From Rhizobium esperanzae (GTDB taxonomy: Bacteria; Pseudomonadota; Alphaproteobacteria; Rhizobiales; Rhizobiaceae): DNA of 64,000 nucleotides. The translations under genes were made by a program, and so were the position numbers. The stretch covers positions 1 to 64,000 of the forward strand of contig NZ_JACIFY010000017.1 of NCBI RefSeq assembly GCF_014197615.1, given 5' to 3'. Positions 47,766 to 56,660 of the stretch are shown one piece after another. The notes below the pieces were generated by a model. It was not told the origin of the DNA and did no database searches. It saw only the letters and a program-made list of their open reading frames with translations. Position 1 is the stretch's first letter; each line of letters opens with the position of its first letter.

Positions 47766-48788
47766 TTAGGCGCGGGGCCGATGGGGGCTGGTGGACTGGC
47801 GAATGCGCATTTCGGGCTTGATCAGATGCATGCCGTCGGGCTCGTGGCTGCCGGCAAGGCGATCGAGCAGCGCCCGGGCGGCAAGGCGCCCGACCTCGGC
47901 CTGGCCGTTCCAGACGGTTGTCAGTGCCGGCGTGGCGATCGATGCCTCTTCGAGATCGTCATAACCGGTGACGGAAATGTCGCGTCCCGGCATCAGGCCG
48001 GCGCGCGAAATGCCGTTCATCAGCCCGATCGCCACGAGATCGTTCCAGCAGACGGCGGCCGTCGGCTTCTGCGGCAGCGACAGGAAATGCACGGCGGCCT
48101 CGAAGCCGCCCTGTTTCGAGCGCGGGCCGGGAATGCGCAGGTTCGGATCGACCTCGATGCCGGCCTTGCGCAACGCGTTGACATACCCCTGGTAGCGATC
48201 GCGGCCGGTCGAGGTCTGGTCGGTACCGCCGATCATCGCGATCGAGCGGTGGCCGAGGCCGATCAGGTGGTTGGTGGCAAGCGAGATGCCGTAGCTGTCG
48301 TCGCCGCGATAGGTCGGCAGGTCCTGCCCTTCCATCGAGCGGGCGACGAGGATCGCCGGCATGCCGTTCTCTTCCGCCAGTTGCACGTCCTCCGGCGGTG
48401 TGCCGATCGCCGGTGACATAATGACGCCGTCGCCGCCGAGCTGCAGCAGCGTCTCGATGAAGGTTCGCTGTTTCTCGACATTGTCGTAGTGATTGGAAAG
48501 GATGAAGGTGTGGCGGCTGCGGTCGAGTTCGCTTTCGATCGCCTTCAGGATCTCGCCGTAGAAGGGGTTCATGATGTCGTGCACCACGACACCGATAATG
48601 CCGGAGCGCGAGGTGCGAAGGCTGGCGGCGCGGCGATTGTAGATATAGCCGAGGGCGCGCGCCTGTTCCTTGATCTTTTCCCTTGTATTGCCGGCGACGA
48701 GCGGGCTGTCGCGTAAGGCAAGCGATACGGTCGCCGTTGAAATGCCGAGCGTTTCGGCGATCGTCGAAAGCTTGATCTTCTGGACCAC
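47766..48788 (-). CDS. LacI-family transcriptional regulator
   Basis: 340 residues from GTG 48788, directly behind GGAGGAGGACAC; the frame opens earlier with MLSCVLPGGG, which is not family-like. The helix-turn-helix is KLSTIAETLGISTATVSLAL, and the hinge RRAASLRTSRSGIIGVVV is typical. A periplasmic-binding-protein-like effector domain follows. It probably controls the downstream dehydrogenase and responds to a sugar or acid. Confidence 0.92.
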   Translation of the reverse strand: MVQKIKLSTIAETLGISTATVSLALRDSPLVAGNTREKIKEQARALGYIYNRRAASLRTSRSGIIGVVVHDIMNPFYGEILKAIESELDRSRHTFILSNHYDNVEKQRTFIETLLQLGGDGVIMSPAIGTPPEDVQLAEENGMPAILVARSMEGQDLPTYRGDDSYGISLATNHLIGLGHRSIAMIGGTDQTSTGRDRYQGYVNALRKAGIEVDPNLRIPGPRSKQGGFEAAVHFLSLPQKPTAAVCWNDLVAIGLMNGISRAGLMPGRDISVTGYDDLEEASIATPALTTVWNGQAEVGRLAARALLDRLAGSHEPDGMHLIKPEMRIRQSTSPHRPRA

Positions 48789-48907
48789 GTGTCCTCCTCC
48801 AGGCAGCACGCAAGACAGCAAGACCGCACCGGCAAACCGGCGCGGTCCCTTAAAATGTTTAATTAAAAGATTTAACCGGCGGAGGCAATTCGTCTTTCAG
48901 GGAAATT

Positions 48908-49420
48908 TCAGTCTTCATCCGGTTCCTCGATATGCAGGGCCTCGGCCTGCAGATTGCCGTCGATCGCCTTCAGCAGGCGGACGAGATTGCGGATTTCCTT
49001 GTCGGAGAATTCCAGCGTCGCCAGCCGGTCGCAGGCCGAGGCCGCCATTTCGATCGCCTGCACGCTGCCACGGCCGAGTTCGGTGAGATAGACCTTGGTG
49101 AGGCGCGCATCCTCGGCATCGGGCTTGCGTTCGAGGAAGCCCTGCGCCTCCATGCGGCCGATCGTGCGCGTCATCGTCGGCGCCTTGACGCCGAGCTTCT
49201 GGGCAAGGCCGCCAGCCGTCATGCCGTCGCTTTCGGCGAGCGAGAGAATGACGCCGTCCTGGCCGGCATAGAGGCCGCTTTCGAGCAGGTTGCGCGAAAG
49301 CACCGTACGCATGGAACGAGCCGCCTGGGTCAGCGCCGGAGAGAGGTCGACGAGCGTATACTCGGTCTGGTCCTTCTTCTTGGACTTGTTCTTTTTGCCG
49401 TCCTTGTGCTTCTTTCCCAT
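48908..49420 (-). CDS. MarR-family transcriptional regulator
   Basis: 170 residues from the ATG at 49420, which has AAAGGG at proper spacing; another ATG at 49426 directly abuts that site. A very basic leader (KKHKDGKKNKSKKKDQ) precedes a winged helix: LSLAESDGMTAGGLAQKLGVKAPTMTRTIGRMEAQGFLERKPDAEDAR contains the recognition helix and the wing (written as a motif region at about 68-115). The Lys-rich leader is not common in MarR proteins and may add DNA affinity. It is divergent from the creatininase gene. Confidence 0.85.
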   Translation of the reverse strand: MGKKHKDGKKNKSKKKDQTEYTLVDLSPALTQAARSMRTVLSRNLLESGLYAGQDGVILSLAESDGMTAGGLAQKLGVKAPTMTRTIGRMEAQGFLERKPDAEDARLTKVYLTELGRGSVQAIEMAASACDRLATLEFSDKEIRNLVRLLKAIDGNLQAEALHIEEPDED

Positions 49421-49505
49421 TGCCATCCCTTTGATCTTTAAGCCCTGGCGCCGCTGCGATATGACATTGCCCAGGATCTCGTCATAAACAAGAGGCAACG
49501 ACCGG

Positions 49506-50294
49506 ATGATGACGCCTTCGCCCCGCTTCGAAGACAGCAACCCGGCCTCCGCTTCCGGCGGACACCGCCCGATCGCTGTGCTGCCGCTCGGCGCCCATGA
49601 ACAGCACGGCCCTCACCTGCCCTTCGAAACCGACACCCTGATTGTCGAAGGCATCGCCGGACGATTGAAGACGGCCTTGCCCGCCGACCTGCCGGTCACC
49701 TTCCTGCCCGCCGAATCCGTCGGCTATTCCATAGAGCATATGGATGTTGAAGGAACGAAGACGCTTACCTTCGACGAGGCGGTCAACTGCTGGCTCGGCA
49801 TCGCCGAGCGGCTGGCCAGGCAGGATGTTCGTAAATTGGTGATGCTGAATGCCCATGGCGGCAATTCGCCCCTGATGACGATCGTCGCGACCGAAGCGCG
49901 GATCCGCTTTGCCATGCTGGCGGTGGCAACGAGCTGGACCCGCTTCGGCCTGCCCGATGGCGTGATCCCACCGGAGGAAAAGGCGATCGGCATTCACGGC
50001 GGCGATATCGAGACCTCGGTCATGCTGGCGCTTCATCCGGATAAAGTCGATATGGCCAAGGCGGCGGATTTCCCGTCGCGGCAAACGGAATTCACCACCC
50101 GCTTCAAGCACCTGCGTGCCTACGGGCCGCACGCCTTCGGCTGGAAGATGGCCGATCTCAATCCGCAAGGCGTGGCGGGCAACGCCGCGGCTGCGACGGC
50201 TGAAAAGGGTGAGGCGCTGATTGCGCATGCGGTGAAGGGGCTGGTCGAATTGCTGGAGGATGTCGATGCATTCGACGTCACGCAGCTGCGCTAA
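49506..50294 (+). CDS. Creatininase-family protein
   Basis: 262 residues. Creatininase/FAPy-deformylase fold (also MftE): LPLGAHEQHGPHLPFETDT supplies the first metal ligands, LNAHGGNSPL the next, and GDIETSVML the glutamate. These proteins are metal-dependent amidohydrolases that act on creatinine, formamidopyrimidine or mycofactocin precursors; the exact substrate here is open. It is divergent from the MarR gene, which may regulate it. Confidence 0.85.
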   Translation: MMTPSPRFEDSNPASASGGHRPIAVLPLGAHEQHGPHLPFETDTLIVEGIAGRLKTALPADLPVTFLPAESVGYSIEHMDVEGTKTLTFDEAVNCWLGIAERLARQDVRKLVMLNAHGGNSPLMTIVATEARIRFAMLAVATSWTRFGLPDGVIPPEEKAIGIHGGDIETSVMLALHPDKVDMAKAADFPSRQTEFTTRFKHLRAYGPHAFGWKMADLNPQGVAGNAAAATAEKGEALIAHAVKGLVELLEDVDAFDVTQLR

Positions 50295-50326
50295 CGATGA
50301 GATCCACATCGGGCAGCGACGTGATC

Positions 50327-50340
50327 TTATAACATTATAA
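50327..50340. promoter_or_regulatory. Candidate Zur box upstream of CobW gene
   Basis: The palindromic AT-rich site ttataacattataa lies 97 bases before the CobW start and contains the TATAAC.AT core that I associate with alphaproteobacterial zinc-uptake-regulator sites. CobW-type metallochaperones with histidine stretches are typical Zur targets. Confidence 0.45.
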
Positions 50341-50436
50341 AACCCTTTGAACTGCCGCGCCCATGCCATTATATGAGACCAACCGTTCAAGCAGCCGACT
50401 GAAGCCTCGGCTGCACGCCTAATCCTAGAGGTTCTC

Positions 50437-51552
50437 ATGACCGACTCGATCTCCCCCCAGAAGCCCATTCCCGTCACCGTGCTCACCGGTTATCTCGGCG
50501 CCGGTAAGACGACCTTGCTCAACCGCATCCTTTCCGAAAATCACGGCAAGAAATATGCGGTCATCGTCAATGAGTTCGGCGAAATCGGCATCGACAACGA
50601 CCTGATCGTCGAGTCGGACGAAGAAATCTATGAAATGAACAATGGCTGCGTCTGTTGCACGGTGCGCGGCGACCTGATCCGCGTCGTCGAAGGCCTGATG
50701 CGCCGTCCCGGCCGCTTCGACGGCATCATCGTCGAAACCACCGGCCTTGCCGATCCGGTGCCGGTCGCCCAGACCTTCTTCATGGACGACGACGTGCGCG
50801 CCAAGACCGAGCTCGACGCCGTCATCGCGCTCGTCGACGCCAAGCACCTGCCGCTGCGCCTGAAGGACAGCCGCGAGGCCGAGGACCAGATCGCCTTCGC
50901 CGACGTCGTCGTCATCAACAAGAGCGACCTCGTCACCCCGGAAGAACTCGATGTCATCGACGACATCGTCCGCGCCATCAATCCGGCTGCGCGCGTCTAC
51001 AAGACCAGCCGCTCCGGCGTCGACCTCGCCCGCGTGCTCGATCAGGGCGCCTTCAACCTTGAGCGCGCACTGGAAAACGATCCGCATTTCCTCGAGCACG
51101 GCCATGACGATCACGTCTGCGGCCCGGACTGCGATCACGACCATCACCATCATGATCACCATCATGATCACGATCATCACCATGATCACCACGGGCACGA
51201 CCATCATCACCATGGTGCCCATCAACAAGGTGCGATGTCGGCGATCCACGATGTCACGGTGCAGTCGGTGTCGCTGCGCGGCGGTCAGATGAACCCGGAG
51301 CGCTTCTTCCCCTGGATCCAGAAGGTCACCCAGACACAGGGGCCGAATATTCTGCGTCTCAAGGGCATCATCGCCTTCAAGGACGATCCCGAGCGTTACG
51401 TCGTTCAGGGCGTGCACATGATCATCGAGGGTGATCACCAGCGGCCGTGGAAGGAAGGCGAAAAGCACGAAAGCCGTCTCGTCTTCATCGGCCGCGATCT
51501 CGACCGCGAGAAGCTCGAAGCCTCCTTCAAGGCCTGTGAGGCTGCCGCCTGA
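50437..51552 (+). CDS. CobW/COG0523-family GTPase metallochaperone (probably zinc)
   Basis: 371 residues. G3E P-loop GTPase: Walker A GYLGAGKTTLLN at about 14-25, the metal-binding CxCC in NGCVCCTVR, ETTGLADP and VINKSDL. A histidine/aspartate-rich linker of about 30 residues (HDHHHHDHHHDHDHHH...) lies between the GTPase and the C-terminal CobW domain and would bind zinc. It probably hands metal to client proteins under zinc limitation. The stop overlaps the WD40 gene by one base (TGATG), so both are made together. Confidence 0.92.
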   Translation: MTDSISPQKPIPVTVLTGYLGAGKTTLLNRILSENHGKKYAVIVNEFGEIGIDNDLIVESDEEIYEMNNGCVCCTVRGDLIRVVEGLMRRPGRFDGIIVETTGLADPVPVAQTFFMDDDVRAKTELDAVIALVDAKHLPLRLKDSREAEDQIAFADVVVINKSDLVTPEELDVIDDIVRAINPAARVYKTSRSGVDLARVLDQGAFNLERALENDPHFLEHGHDDHVCGPDCDHDHHHHDHHHDHDHHHDHHGHDHHHHGAHQQGAMSAIHDVTVQSVSLRGGQMNPERFFPWIQKVTQTQGPNILRLKGIIAFKDDPERYVVQGVHMIIEGDHQRPWKEGEKHESRLVFIGRDLDREKLEASFKACEAAA

Positions 51553-52541
51553 TGCCGACAGTTGCACCGCTTGATCTCGACGGCCACGTTCTGGCCGTCG
51601 AATTTTTAGGTGATGTCCCCTTCTTCGCAAGCGCAAACGGCACGTTTCATCGGCTGGATGGCGGCGAGAGGGTTTGCGAAGCCCATCAGGGCATGCTCAC
51701 CGCCATCCGCGATCCCTACAGCGAGAGCCTGATCTCGGGCGGCGAGGACGGCAAGGTGCTGCGCATCGCGGCCGACGGCAGCGTCAGCGAGATCGCCACC
51801 GCGCCGCGCAAATGGATATCGCAGGTCGCGGCCGGCCCACAGGGCGCTATCGCCTATTCCTACGGCAAGAGTTCGCTCGTGCGCCTTGCCGACGGCACCA
51901 CCAAGGAATTCCCCGAGGAGCGCACCGTCGAAGGCCTTGCTTTTGCGCCGAAAGGCCTGCGCATCGCCGCCGCCCGTTATAACGGCGTGTCGCTGCACTG
52001 GGTCGGCATGAGCGCCAAGCCGGTCGATCTCGAATGGAAGGGTGCCCATACCGGCGTCACCTTCTCGCCCGATGGCAATTTCCTCGTCACCTCGATGCAG
52101 GAAAATGCGCTGCACGGCTGGAAACTCGACAGCAAGCCCGGCGCCGAAGCCCGTCATATGCGCATGACCGGCTATCCCGCCAAGGTGAAATCGCTCTCCT
52201 GGTCGGTCAAGGGCAAGTGGCTCGCCTCTTCGGGCGCGCCGGCGGCCATCGTCTGGCCGTTCCAGGGCAAGGACGGGCCGATGGGCAAGGCGCCGCTGGA
52301 ACTCGGCACCCGCGCCAATATCATGGCGACGGCGGTGAAATTCCATCCGCTCGAGGACATCCTCGCCATCGGCTTCATCGACGGCATGATTCTGGCCGTG
52401 CGCATCGCCGACAGCAAGGAGGCGCTGCTGCGCCGCCCTGGCAAGGGCGCCGTCACGGCGATGAGCTGGAGCAAGGACGGCAAGCTGCTCGCCTTCGCTT
52501 CGGAAGCCGGCGATTGCGGCGTCATCGATATTTCGGCTTGA
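51552..52541 (+). CDS. WD40-repeat protein coupled to CobW GTPase
   Basis: 329 residues without signal peptide. Seven blades of WD40-type strands are suggested by repeats such as LISGGEDGKVLRIAADGSV, TGVTFSPDGNFLVTSMQENA, WSVKGKWLASSGAPA and WSKDGKLLAFASEAGD. It is a cytosolic propeller, presumably a protein-binding platform. Translational coupling to the CobW gene suggests that it is a partner or client of the metallochaperone. No catalytic residue is recognised. Confidence 0.8.
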   Translation: MPTVAPLDLDGHVLAVEFLGDVPFFASANGTFHRLDGGERVCEAHQGMLTAIRDPYSESLISGGEDGKVLRIAADGSVSEIATAPRKWISQVAAGPQGAIAYSYGKSSLVRLADGTTKEFPEERTVEGLAFAPKGLRIAAARYNGVSLHWVGMSAKPVDLEWKGAHTGVTFSPDGNFLVTSMQENALHGWKLDSKPGAEARHMRMTGYPAKVKSLSWSVKGKWLASSGAPAAIVWPFQGKDGPMGKAPLELGTRANIMATAVKFHPLEDILAIGFIDGMILAVRIADSKEALLRRPGKGAVTAMSWSKDGKLLAFASEAGDCGVIDISA

Positions 52542-52556
52542 GCTGTTTTGTCGGCA

Positions 52557-53051
52557 ATGGACGACGCTCCGACGGAAGCTGAGATCGTGACGCTTGGCGC
52601 CGCCCATATGCAGGCGGCGGCCAGAATCAGGCGCGTTGCGCTCCGTCAGCGGCTGCCCTGGCTGCCGGATCTGCATACGCCTAAGGAAGAAGAGCAATAT
52701 TGGGGCATGCATCTGCTGCCCAACTGCACCATTCTTGGTGCCGCCATGGACAACCAGCTTGTCGGCGTCATCGCCTATGGCGACGACTGGATAGAGCAGC
52801 TTTACGTTCTCCCCGACCTTCAAGGCATGGGCATCGGCTCCCTGCTTCTCGGCTGCGCGATGGAGGAGATGGACGAGATCAGGCTCTGGACATTCCAGCG
52901 CAATGTCGGCGCACGTGCTTTCTACGAGCGGCATGGCTTTACCGCCGAGGAAGAAACCGGCGGCGCCGACAACGAGGAAAAAGAGCCTGACGTGCTCTAT
53001 CATTGGCGCCGTCTTCCGGAACCGACGCTTGGCCTGCAACCGCCTGGCTAG
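52557..53051 (+). CDS. GNAT-family N-acetyltransferase
   Basis: 164 residues from the ATG at 52557; a TTG at 52548 is an alternative and neither has a strong site. The acetyl-CoA loop is IEQLYVLPDLQGMGIGSLLLG, and RNVGARAFYERHGFTAEEE closes the fold. The acceptor is unknown. It follows the WD40 gene by 15 bases and may be the third gene of that transcript. Confidence 0.85.
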   Translation: MDDAPTEAEIVTLGAAHMQAAARIRRVALRQRLPWLPDLHTPKEEEQYWGMHLLPNCTILGAAMDNQLVGVIAYGDDWIEQLYVLPDLQGMGIGSLLLGCAMEEMDEIRLWTFQRNVGARAFYERHGFTAEEETGGADNEEKEPDVLYHWRRLPEPTLGLQPPG

Positions 53052-53163
53052 ACGATCAGGCCGCAAGACCCTGGAATATCGGGCTTGCCAAATGCCTTGG
53101 CCGGGCGAAACATGAAAATTCGCGCAGCGACTGCCTGGGCCGCGACTGACAGAGGAAACGTCA

Positions 53164-53982
53164 ATGCCGAAATCGACCGGCCTCGGTTTGGCCGAGCAGC
53201 AGCCGCCGCCTTTGAGCGACACATCCGTCTGGGTGGCGATCCGCGCCGAAGCGGCCGAACTTGCCGTGCGCGAGCCGATATTGCAGCGGCTGCTTGCCGC
53301 AGAGGTAACGGACGCCACCGGCAATAAAGAGATCATCGCCCGTGTTCTGGCCGCGCGGCTTTCCGTGACCCAGGTCGAAACGGGCAATCTGTTCGATCTC
53401 ATTCTCTCCACGCTCGATGACGATATCATGCGCAAAGTCGAAGCCGATCTCGCCGCCGTGCGCGAGCGCGATCCGGCCTGCACGACATTTCTGCACGCGC
53501 TTCTGAACCTCAAGGGCTTTCATGCGCTGCAGACGCACCGCATCGCCCATGCGCTCTGGAACGCCGGCCGTCCGGAGATCGCCAGTTGGCTCGCCAATCT
53601 CGCCTCGCTGGTCTTCGGCCCGGATATCCACCCCGCCGCCCGGATCGGCGCTTCCATCATGCTCGACCACGGCTCGGGCATCGTCATCGGCGAAACCGCT
53701 GTCATCGAGGATGAAGTCTCGATCTTGCAGAACGTCACGCTCGGCGGCACCGGCAAGGAAACCGGCGACCGCCACCCGAAGATCCGCCATGGCGTGATGA
53801 TCGGCGCTGGCGCCAAGATCCTCGGCAATATCGAAATCGGCGCCTTCAGCAAAATCGCCGCCGGCAGCGTCGTGCTGAAGCCGGTTCCCGAGCACTGCAC
53901 GGTCGCCGGTGTGCCGGCAACGCTCGTGCGCGTCCACCGCACCGACGAAATCCCGGCAGAGACGATGGATCAGAATATCTAG
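53164..53982 (+). CDS. cysE: Serine O-acetyltransferase
   Basis: 272 residues, normal length. It acetylates L-serine with acetyl-CoA, the first step of cysteine synthesis. An N-terminal helical domain (about 1-140) is followed by left-handed beta-helix hexapeptide repeats. The catalytic Asp-His is in MLDHGSGIVIGETA, and the acetyl-CoA site is in NVTLGGTGKETGDRHPKI. The C-terminal tail ends in ...MDQNI; a C-terminal isoleucine is what cysteine synthase (CysK) binds in the cysteine synthase complex. It is convergent with the Lrp gene three bases away. Confidence 0.96.
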   Translation: MPKSTGLGLAEQQPPPLSDTSVWVAIRAEAAELAVREPILQRLLAAEVTDATGNKEIIARVLAARLSVTQVETGNLFDLILSTLDDDIMRKVEADLAAVRERDPACTTFLHALLNLKGFHALQTHRIAHALWNAGRPEIASWLANLASLVFGPDIHPAARIGASIMLDHGSGIVIGETAVIEDEVSILQNVTLGGTGKETGDRHPKIRHGVMIGAGAKILGNIEIGAFSKIAAGSVVLKPVPEHCTVAGVPATLVRVHRTDEIPAETMDQNI

Positions 53983-53985
53983 CAG

Positions 53986-54429
53986 TCAGCGTTTGACCAT
54001 TGAAGACAGCGCAAATGCCGTCAGCGTGTCGCGCACTCCGGGCAGCACCGACACTTCCTGCCATATTTCGCGGATGCGGTCCGCTGCGCTCGCCTCCACC
54101 CGGACGACGAGATCGAATTCCCCGCTCATGATGTCGCAGGAGACGACTTCCGGCACGCGCTTGAGCGCCTGGATGACGTCGCCGCCCCGCATGCGGTCGT
54201 GGCGATAGACGAACATCATCGCGGCAATGGCCGAGGCGCGTGGCTTTCCCTCGCCCACGATGATCGTATAGCCCTGGATCAGGCCATCGCGTTCCAGCCG
54301 CTCTATGCGCTGGCGCACGGCGTTGCGCGACAGGCTGATTTTCTCGGCCAGTTCCGCATGCGGAATGCGGGCATTGCGGGTCAGCTCGGCGAGAATGCGC
54401 TCGTCAGACCGGTCGAGAATGCGCTTCAT
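53986..54429 (-). CDS. Lrp/AsnC-family regulator
   Basis: 147 residues. Helix-turn-helix at about 20-45 (IPHAELAEKISLSRNAVRQRIERLERDGLI) and a RAM ligand domain (about 65-140; VSCDIMSGEFDLVVRVEA). It is the last gene of the minus-strand homoserine operon, and its ATG overlaps the upstream stop (ATGA). Lrp proteins commonly sense the amino acid whose catabolism they govern, so homoserine or aspartate is a fair guess as effector. It could feed back on the promoter near 63900. Confidence 0.9.
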   Translation of the reverse strand: MKRILDRSDERILAELTRNARIPHAELAEKISLSRNAVRQRIERLERDGLIQGYTIIVGEGKPRASAIAAMMFVYRHDRMRGGDVIQALKRVPEVVSCDIMSGEFDLVVRVEASAADRIREIWQEVSVLPGVRDTLTAFALSSMVKR

Positions 54430-55220
54430 CGGTGTATCTCCCTGGCGAAAGCCACAGCCGAGGTGAACGCCCGATGTGCCGAAGCTTCGAGATCGGCAAT
54501 CCTGTCATCCCGCGCAGACGAGGTAGCAGCCGCTGCCATGACGAATGCCGGCAGTGCCCGCCGTTCGTTCTCGCCGAGAGCGCGAACTTCTTCATATCCA
54601 GCGAGCAATGCGCCCGCGAGCTCACCATCGAGCGTTCCGTCCGCCCTTGCGGTCCAGTGCAGAAGAAGCTGACCAAGCTCCGCAATCAGGAAGTCATCAT
54701 GACGCAGGCGAAAATTGATCACGCCACTGACCTCCTCTCCGAGAAAGAAGATATTGTCGCGATTGAGCGCACCATGCACCGCCCCCTTCGGCAGACCGCC
54801 CCTGTCGCCGACTGCCGAAGCCGCCAGTGTCCGGTGAATGCGTGCCGTGCAGTTTCCGAGCGCCCGGCATTTTCTGGACGTGACCTCACCTGGCCGGGAG
54901 CCGGGCACAAAGCCGACGACGGCCACGAGTTTGCCCGATACCGTAATCGTCGCAGCGCCGCTATCGGTACGAAAGGTCGCCGGACAGGGAACGCCGGCGG
55001 TGGCGAGTGTTTCCATCGTGCGGAAGGCACGTTCTAGATCGAAGGGATCAGCGGCACCTTCGAACACCGTAACGATGAACTCGCCGCGGTCAGCACGGAA
55101 AAGAAAAGTGGTTTCGGCGTCGCCATCGGCAATGCCGATCACTGAGGTCAACCGACCAAGGCGGTAGGCGGTCGCGATCCGCTCACACTCAGTCTCAGAA
55201 AGATCTGTGAATACTGCCAT
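54426..55220 (-). CDS. Homoserine-kinase/APH-fold protein with lost catalytic aspartates (pseudokinase?)
   Basis: 264 residues, the size and fold of ThrB-II homoserine kinases and aminoglycoside phosphotransferases. In active members the catalytic loop is HGDxxxxN and the metal site is DF. Here the loop reads H149-G-A151-L-N-R-D-N156, and the metal motif reads INF with N169 in place of aspartate. The N-lobe lysine region is also weak (EFIVTVFEG). I infer that it cannot phosphorylate in the usual way and may bind homoserine or a partner instead. It sits between aspartase and the Lrp gene, with short spacing on both sides. Confidence 0.7.
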   Translation of the reverse strand: MAVFTDLSETECERIATAYRLGRLTSVIGIADGDAETTFLFRADRGEFIVTVFEGAADPFDLERAFRTMETLATAGVPCPATFRTDSGAATITVSGKLVAVVGFVPGSRPGEVTSRKCRALGNCTARIHRTLAASAVGDRGGLPKGAVHGALNRDNIFFLGEEVSGVINFRLRHDDFLIAELGQLLLHWTARADGTLDGELAGALLAGYEEVRALGENERRALPAFVMAAAATSSARDDRIADLEASAHRAFTSAVAFAREIHR

Positions 55221-55235
55221 CGCCCCGTCCCGTCA

Positions 55236-56639
55236 TCACTGTGCCGCCAATCCCCCATCGGCGTTCGCGCCGAAGATCGCCTCGATCCTCTCCCGGCTGA
55301 GAACGCCATCGCGCTCCACCGCCTCGCGCAAGCCGATTCCCTCTGCGAGGGCATTGCGCGCGAGCGTCGCCGCCCTGGCGTAACCGACGAAAGGGTTGAG
55401 CGCGGTAGCAAGAACGAGAGAGCCGTCATGAAGCGCCTTGCACCGCTCCGCATCGGCCTCGATCCCATCGATACATCGGCGGCGGAACGCATCCATGCCC
55501 CTTGCCAGCAACCGCATCGATTGCAGCACGTTGAGTACGATCACCGGCTCCATCGCATTCAACTGGAGCTGGCCTGCGCTTGCGGCAAGCGTGACCGTCA
55601 GATCGTTGCCGATTACCTGAAAGCCGATCTGGTTCATCATCTCCGGGATCACCGGATTGACCTTACCCGGCATGATGGACGAGCCGGCCTGCATGGCCGG
55701 AAGACGGATCTCGCCGAAGCCGGCACGCGGGCCGCTCGACAGGAGGCGAAGGTCGTTGCAGATCTTGGAGAGTTTTACGGACATGCGCTTGAGCACGCCC
55801 GAGACCGAGACGAAGGCGCCCGTATCCGATGTTGCCTCCACAAGGTTGCGCGCCGGACGGACCGCGATGCCCGAAATGCCGGACAGGTGCGCACAGGCGG
55901 CCGACGAAAAGCCGGCCGGCGCATTTATTCCGGTGCCGATAGCCGTACCGCCCAGATTGACCTCGCGCATCAGTTCGGCAGCACCGAGGAATTGCGAGAC
56001 ATCCTCCTCCAGCGTTTCGGCGAAGGCTCCGAACTCCTCGCCGAGGGTCATCGAAACGGCGTCCTGAAGCTGCGTTCTGCCGACTTTGACTATGTCAGCG
56101 AAGGCATCGCTCTTGCGCCGCAAGGCCGCGACCAGCGCACGCAACGCGGCAAGCAACGTTTCGCTCTCTCGCAAGACGGTCAGCCGAATTGCTGTCGGAT
56201 AGACGTCGTTGGTCGACTGCGAGAGGTTCACATGATCGTTGGGATTGATCGCGTCGTAACTGCCAGCCGGCCGACCGAGCTCATCGAGCGCCAGATTGGC
56301 AATCACTTCGTTGACATTCATGTTGGTCGAAGTGCCCGCGCCGCCCTGCATCATGTCGACGGGAAAATGCGGCGCGAGGATCTCGCCGGCGATCAGCCTG
56401 TCGCAGGCCCGGTCGATCGCCTGTGCAATCTCACGGTCGATCAGCCCAAGCTCCAGATTGGTCGCAACCGCGGCTTTCTTCACCATTGCCAGTGATTCGA
56501 TAAACCCCGGAAAATCCTGGAGCCTGATGCCCGAGACATCGAAATTCTCCGTCGCCCGAAGCGTATGAATGCCGATCAGAGCCTCCGCCGGCAATTCTCG
56601 CTGTCCCAGAAGATCCGTCTCGACGCGCATTCCTGCCAT
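55236..56639 (-). CDS. aspA: Aspartate ammonia-lyase (aspartase)
   Basis: 467 residues, the aspartase length. It deaminates aspartate to fumarate and ammonia. Fumarase/aspartase superfamily signature GSSIMPGKVNPVIPE with the catalytic serine loop is present, as are MQGGAGTSTNMNVNEVIANLA and the NPNDHVNLSQSTNDVYPTA region. Aspartase is favoured over fumarase from length and from the operon. In the homoserine pathway it would release nitrogen and feed fumarate to the TCA cycle. The start has a strong AGGAGGAGG site. Confidence 0.9.
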   Translation of the reverse strand: MAGMRVETDLLGQRELPAEALIGIHTLRATENFDVSGIRLQDFPGFIESLAMVKKAAVATNLELGLIDREIAQAIDRACDRLIAGEILAPHFPVDMMQGGAGTSTNMNVNEVIANLALDELGRPAGSYDAINPNDHVNLSQSTNDVYPTAIRLTVLRESETLLAALRALVAALRRKSDAFADIVKVGRTQLQDAVSMTLGEEFGAFAETLEEDVSQFLGAAELMREVNLGGTAIGTGINAPAGFSSAACAHLSGISGIAVRPARNLVEATSDTGAFVSVSGVLKRMSVKLSKICNDLRLLSSGPRAGFGEIRLPAMQAGSSIMPGKVNPVIPEMMNQIGFQVIGNDLTVTLAASAGQLQLNAMEPVIVLNVLQSMRLLARGMDAFRRRCIDGIEADAERCKALHDGSLVLATALNPFVGYARAATLARNALAEGIGLREAVERDGVLSRERIEAIFGANADGGLAAQ

Positions 56640-56660
56640 GGCCTCCTCCTCGCCCGCCGT

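Noticed and set aside
51137..51225. Tandem-repeat-like run rich in cat/cac/gat codons
   Set aside because: It is the in-frame His/Asp-rich metal linker of the CobW protein, not a CRISPR or independent repeat.
51606..53513. 635-residue minus-strand frame opposite the WD40 and GNAT genes
   Set aside because: Covers several real genes on the other strand and shows no family sequence.
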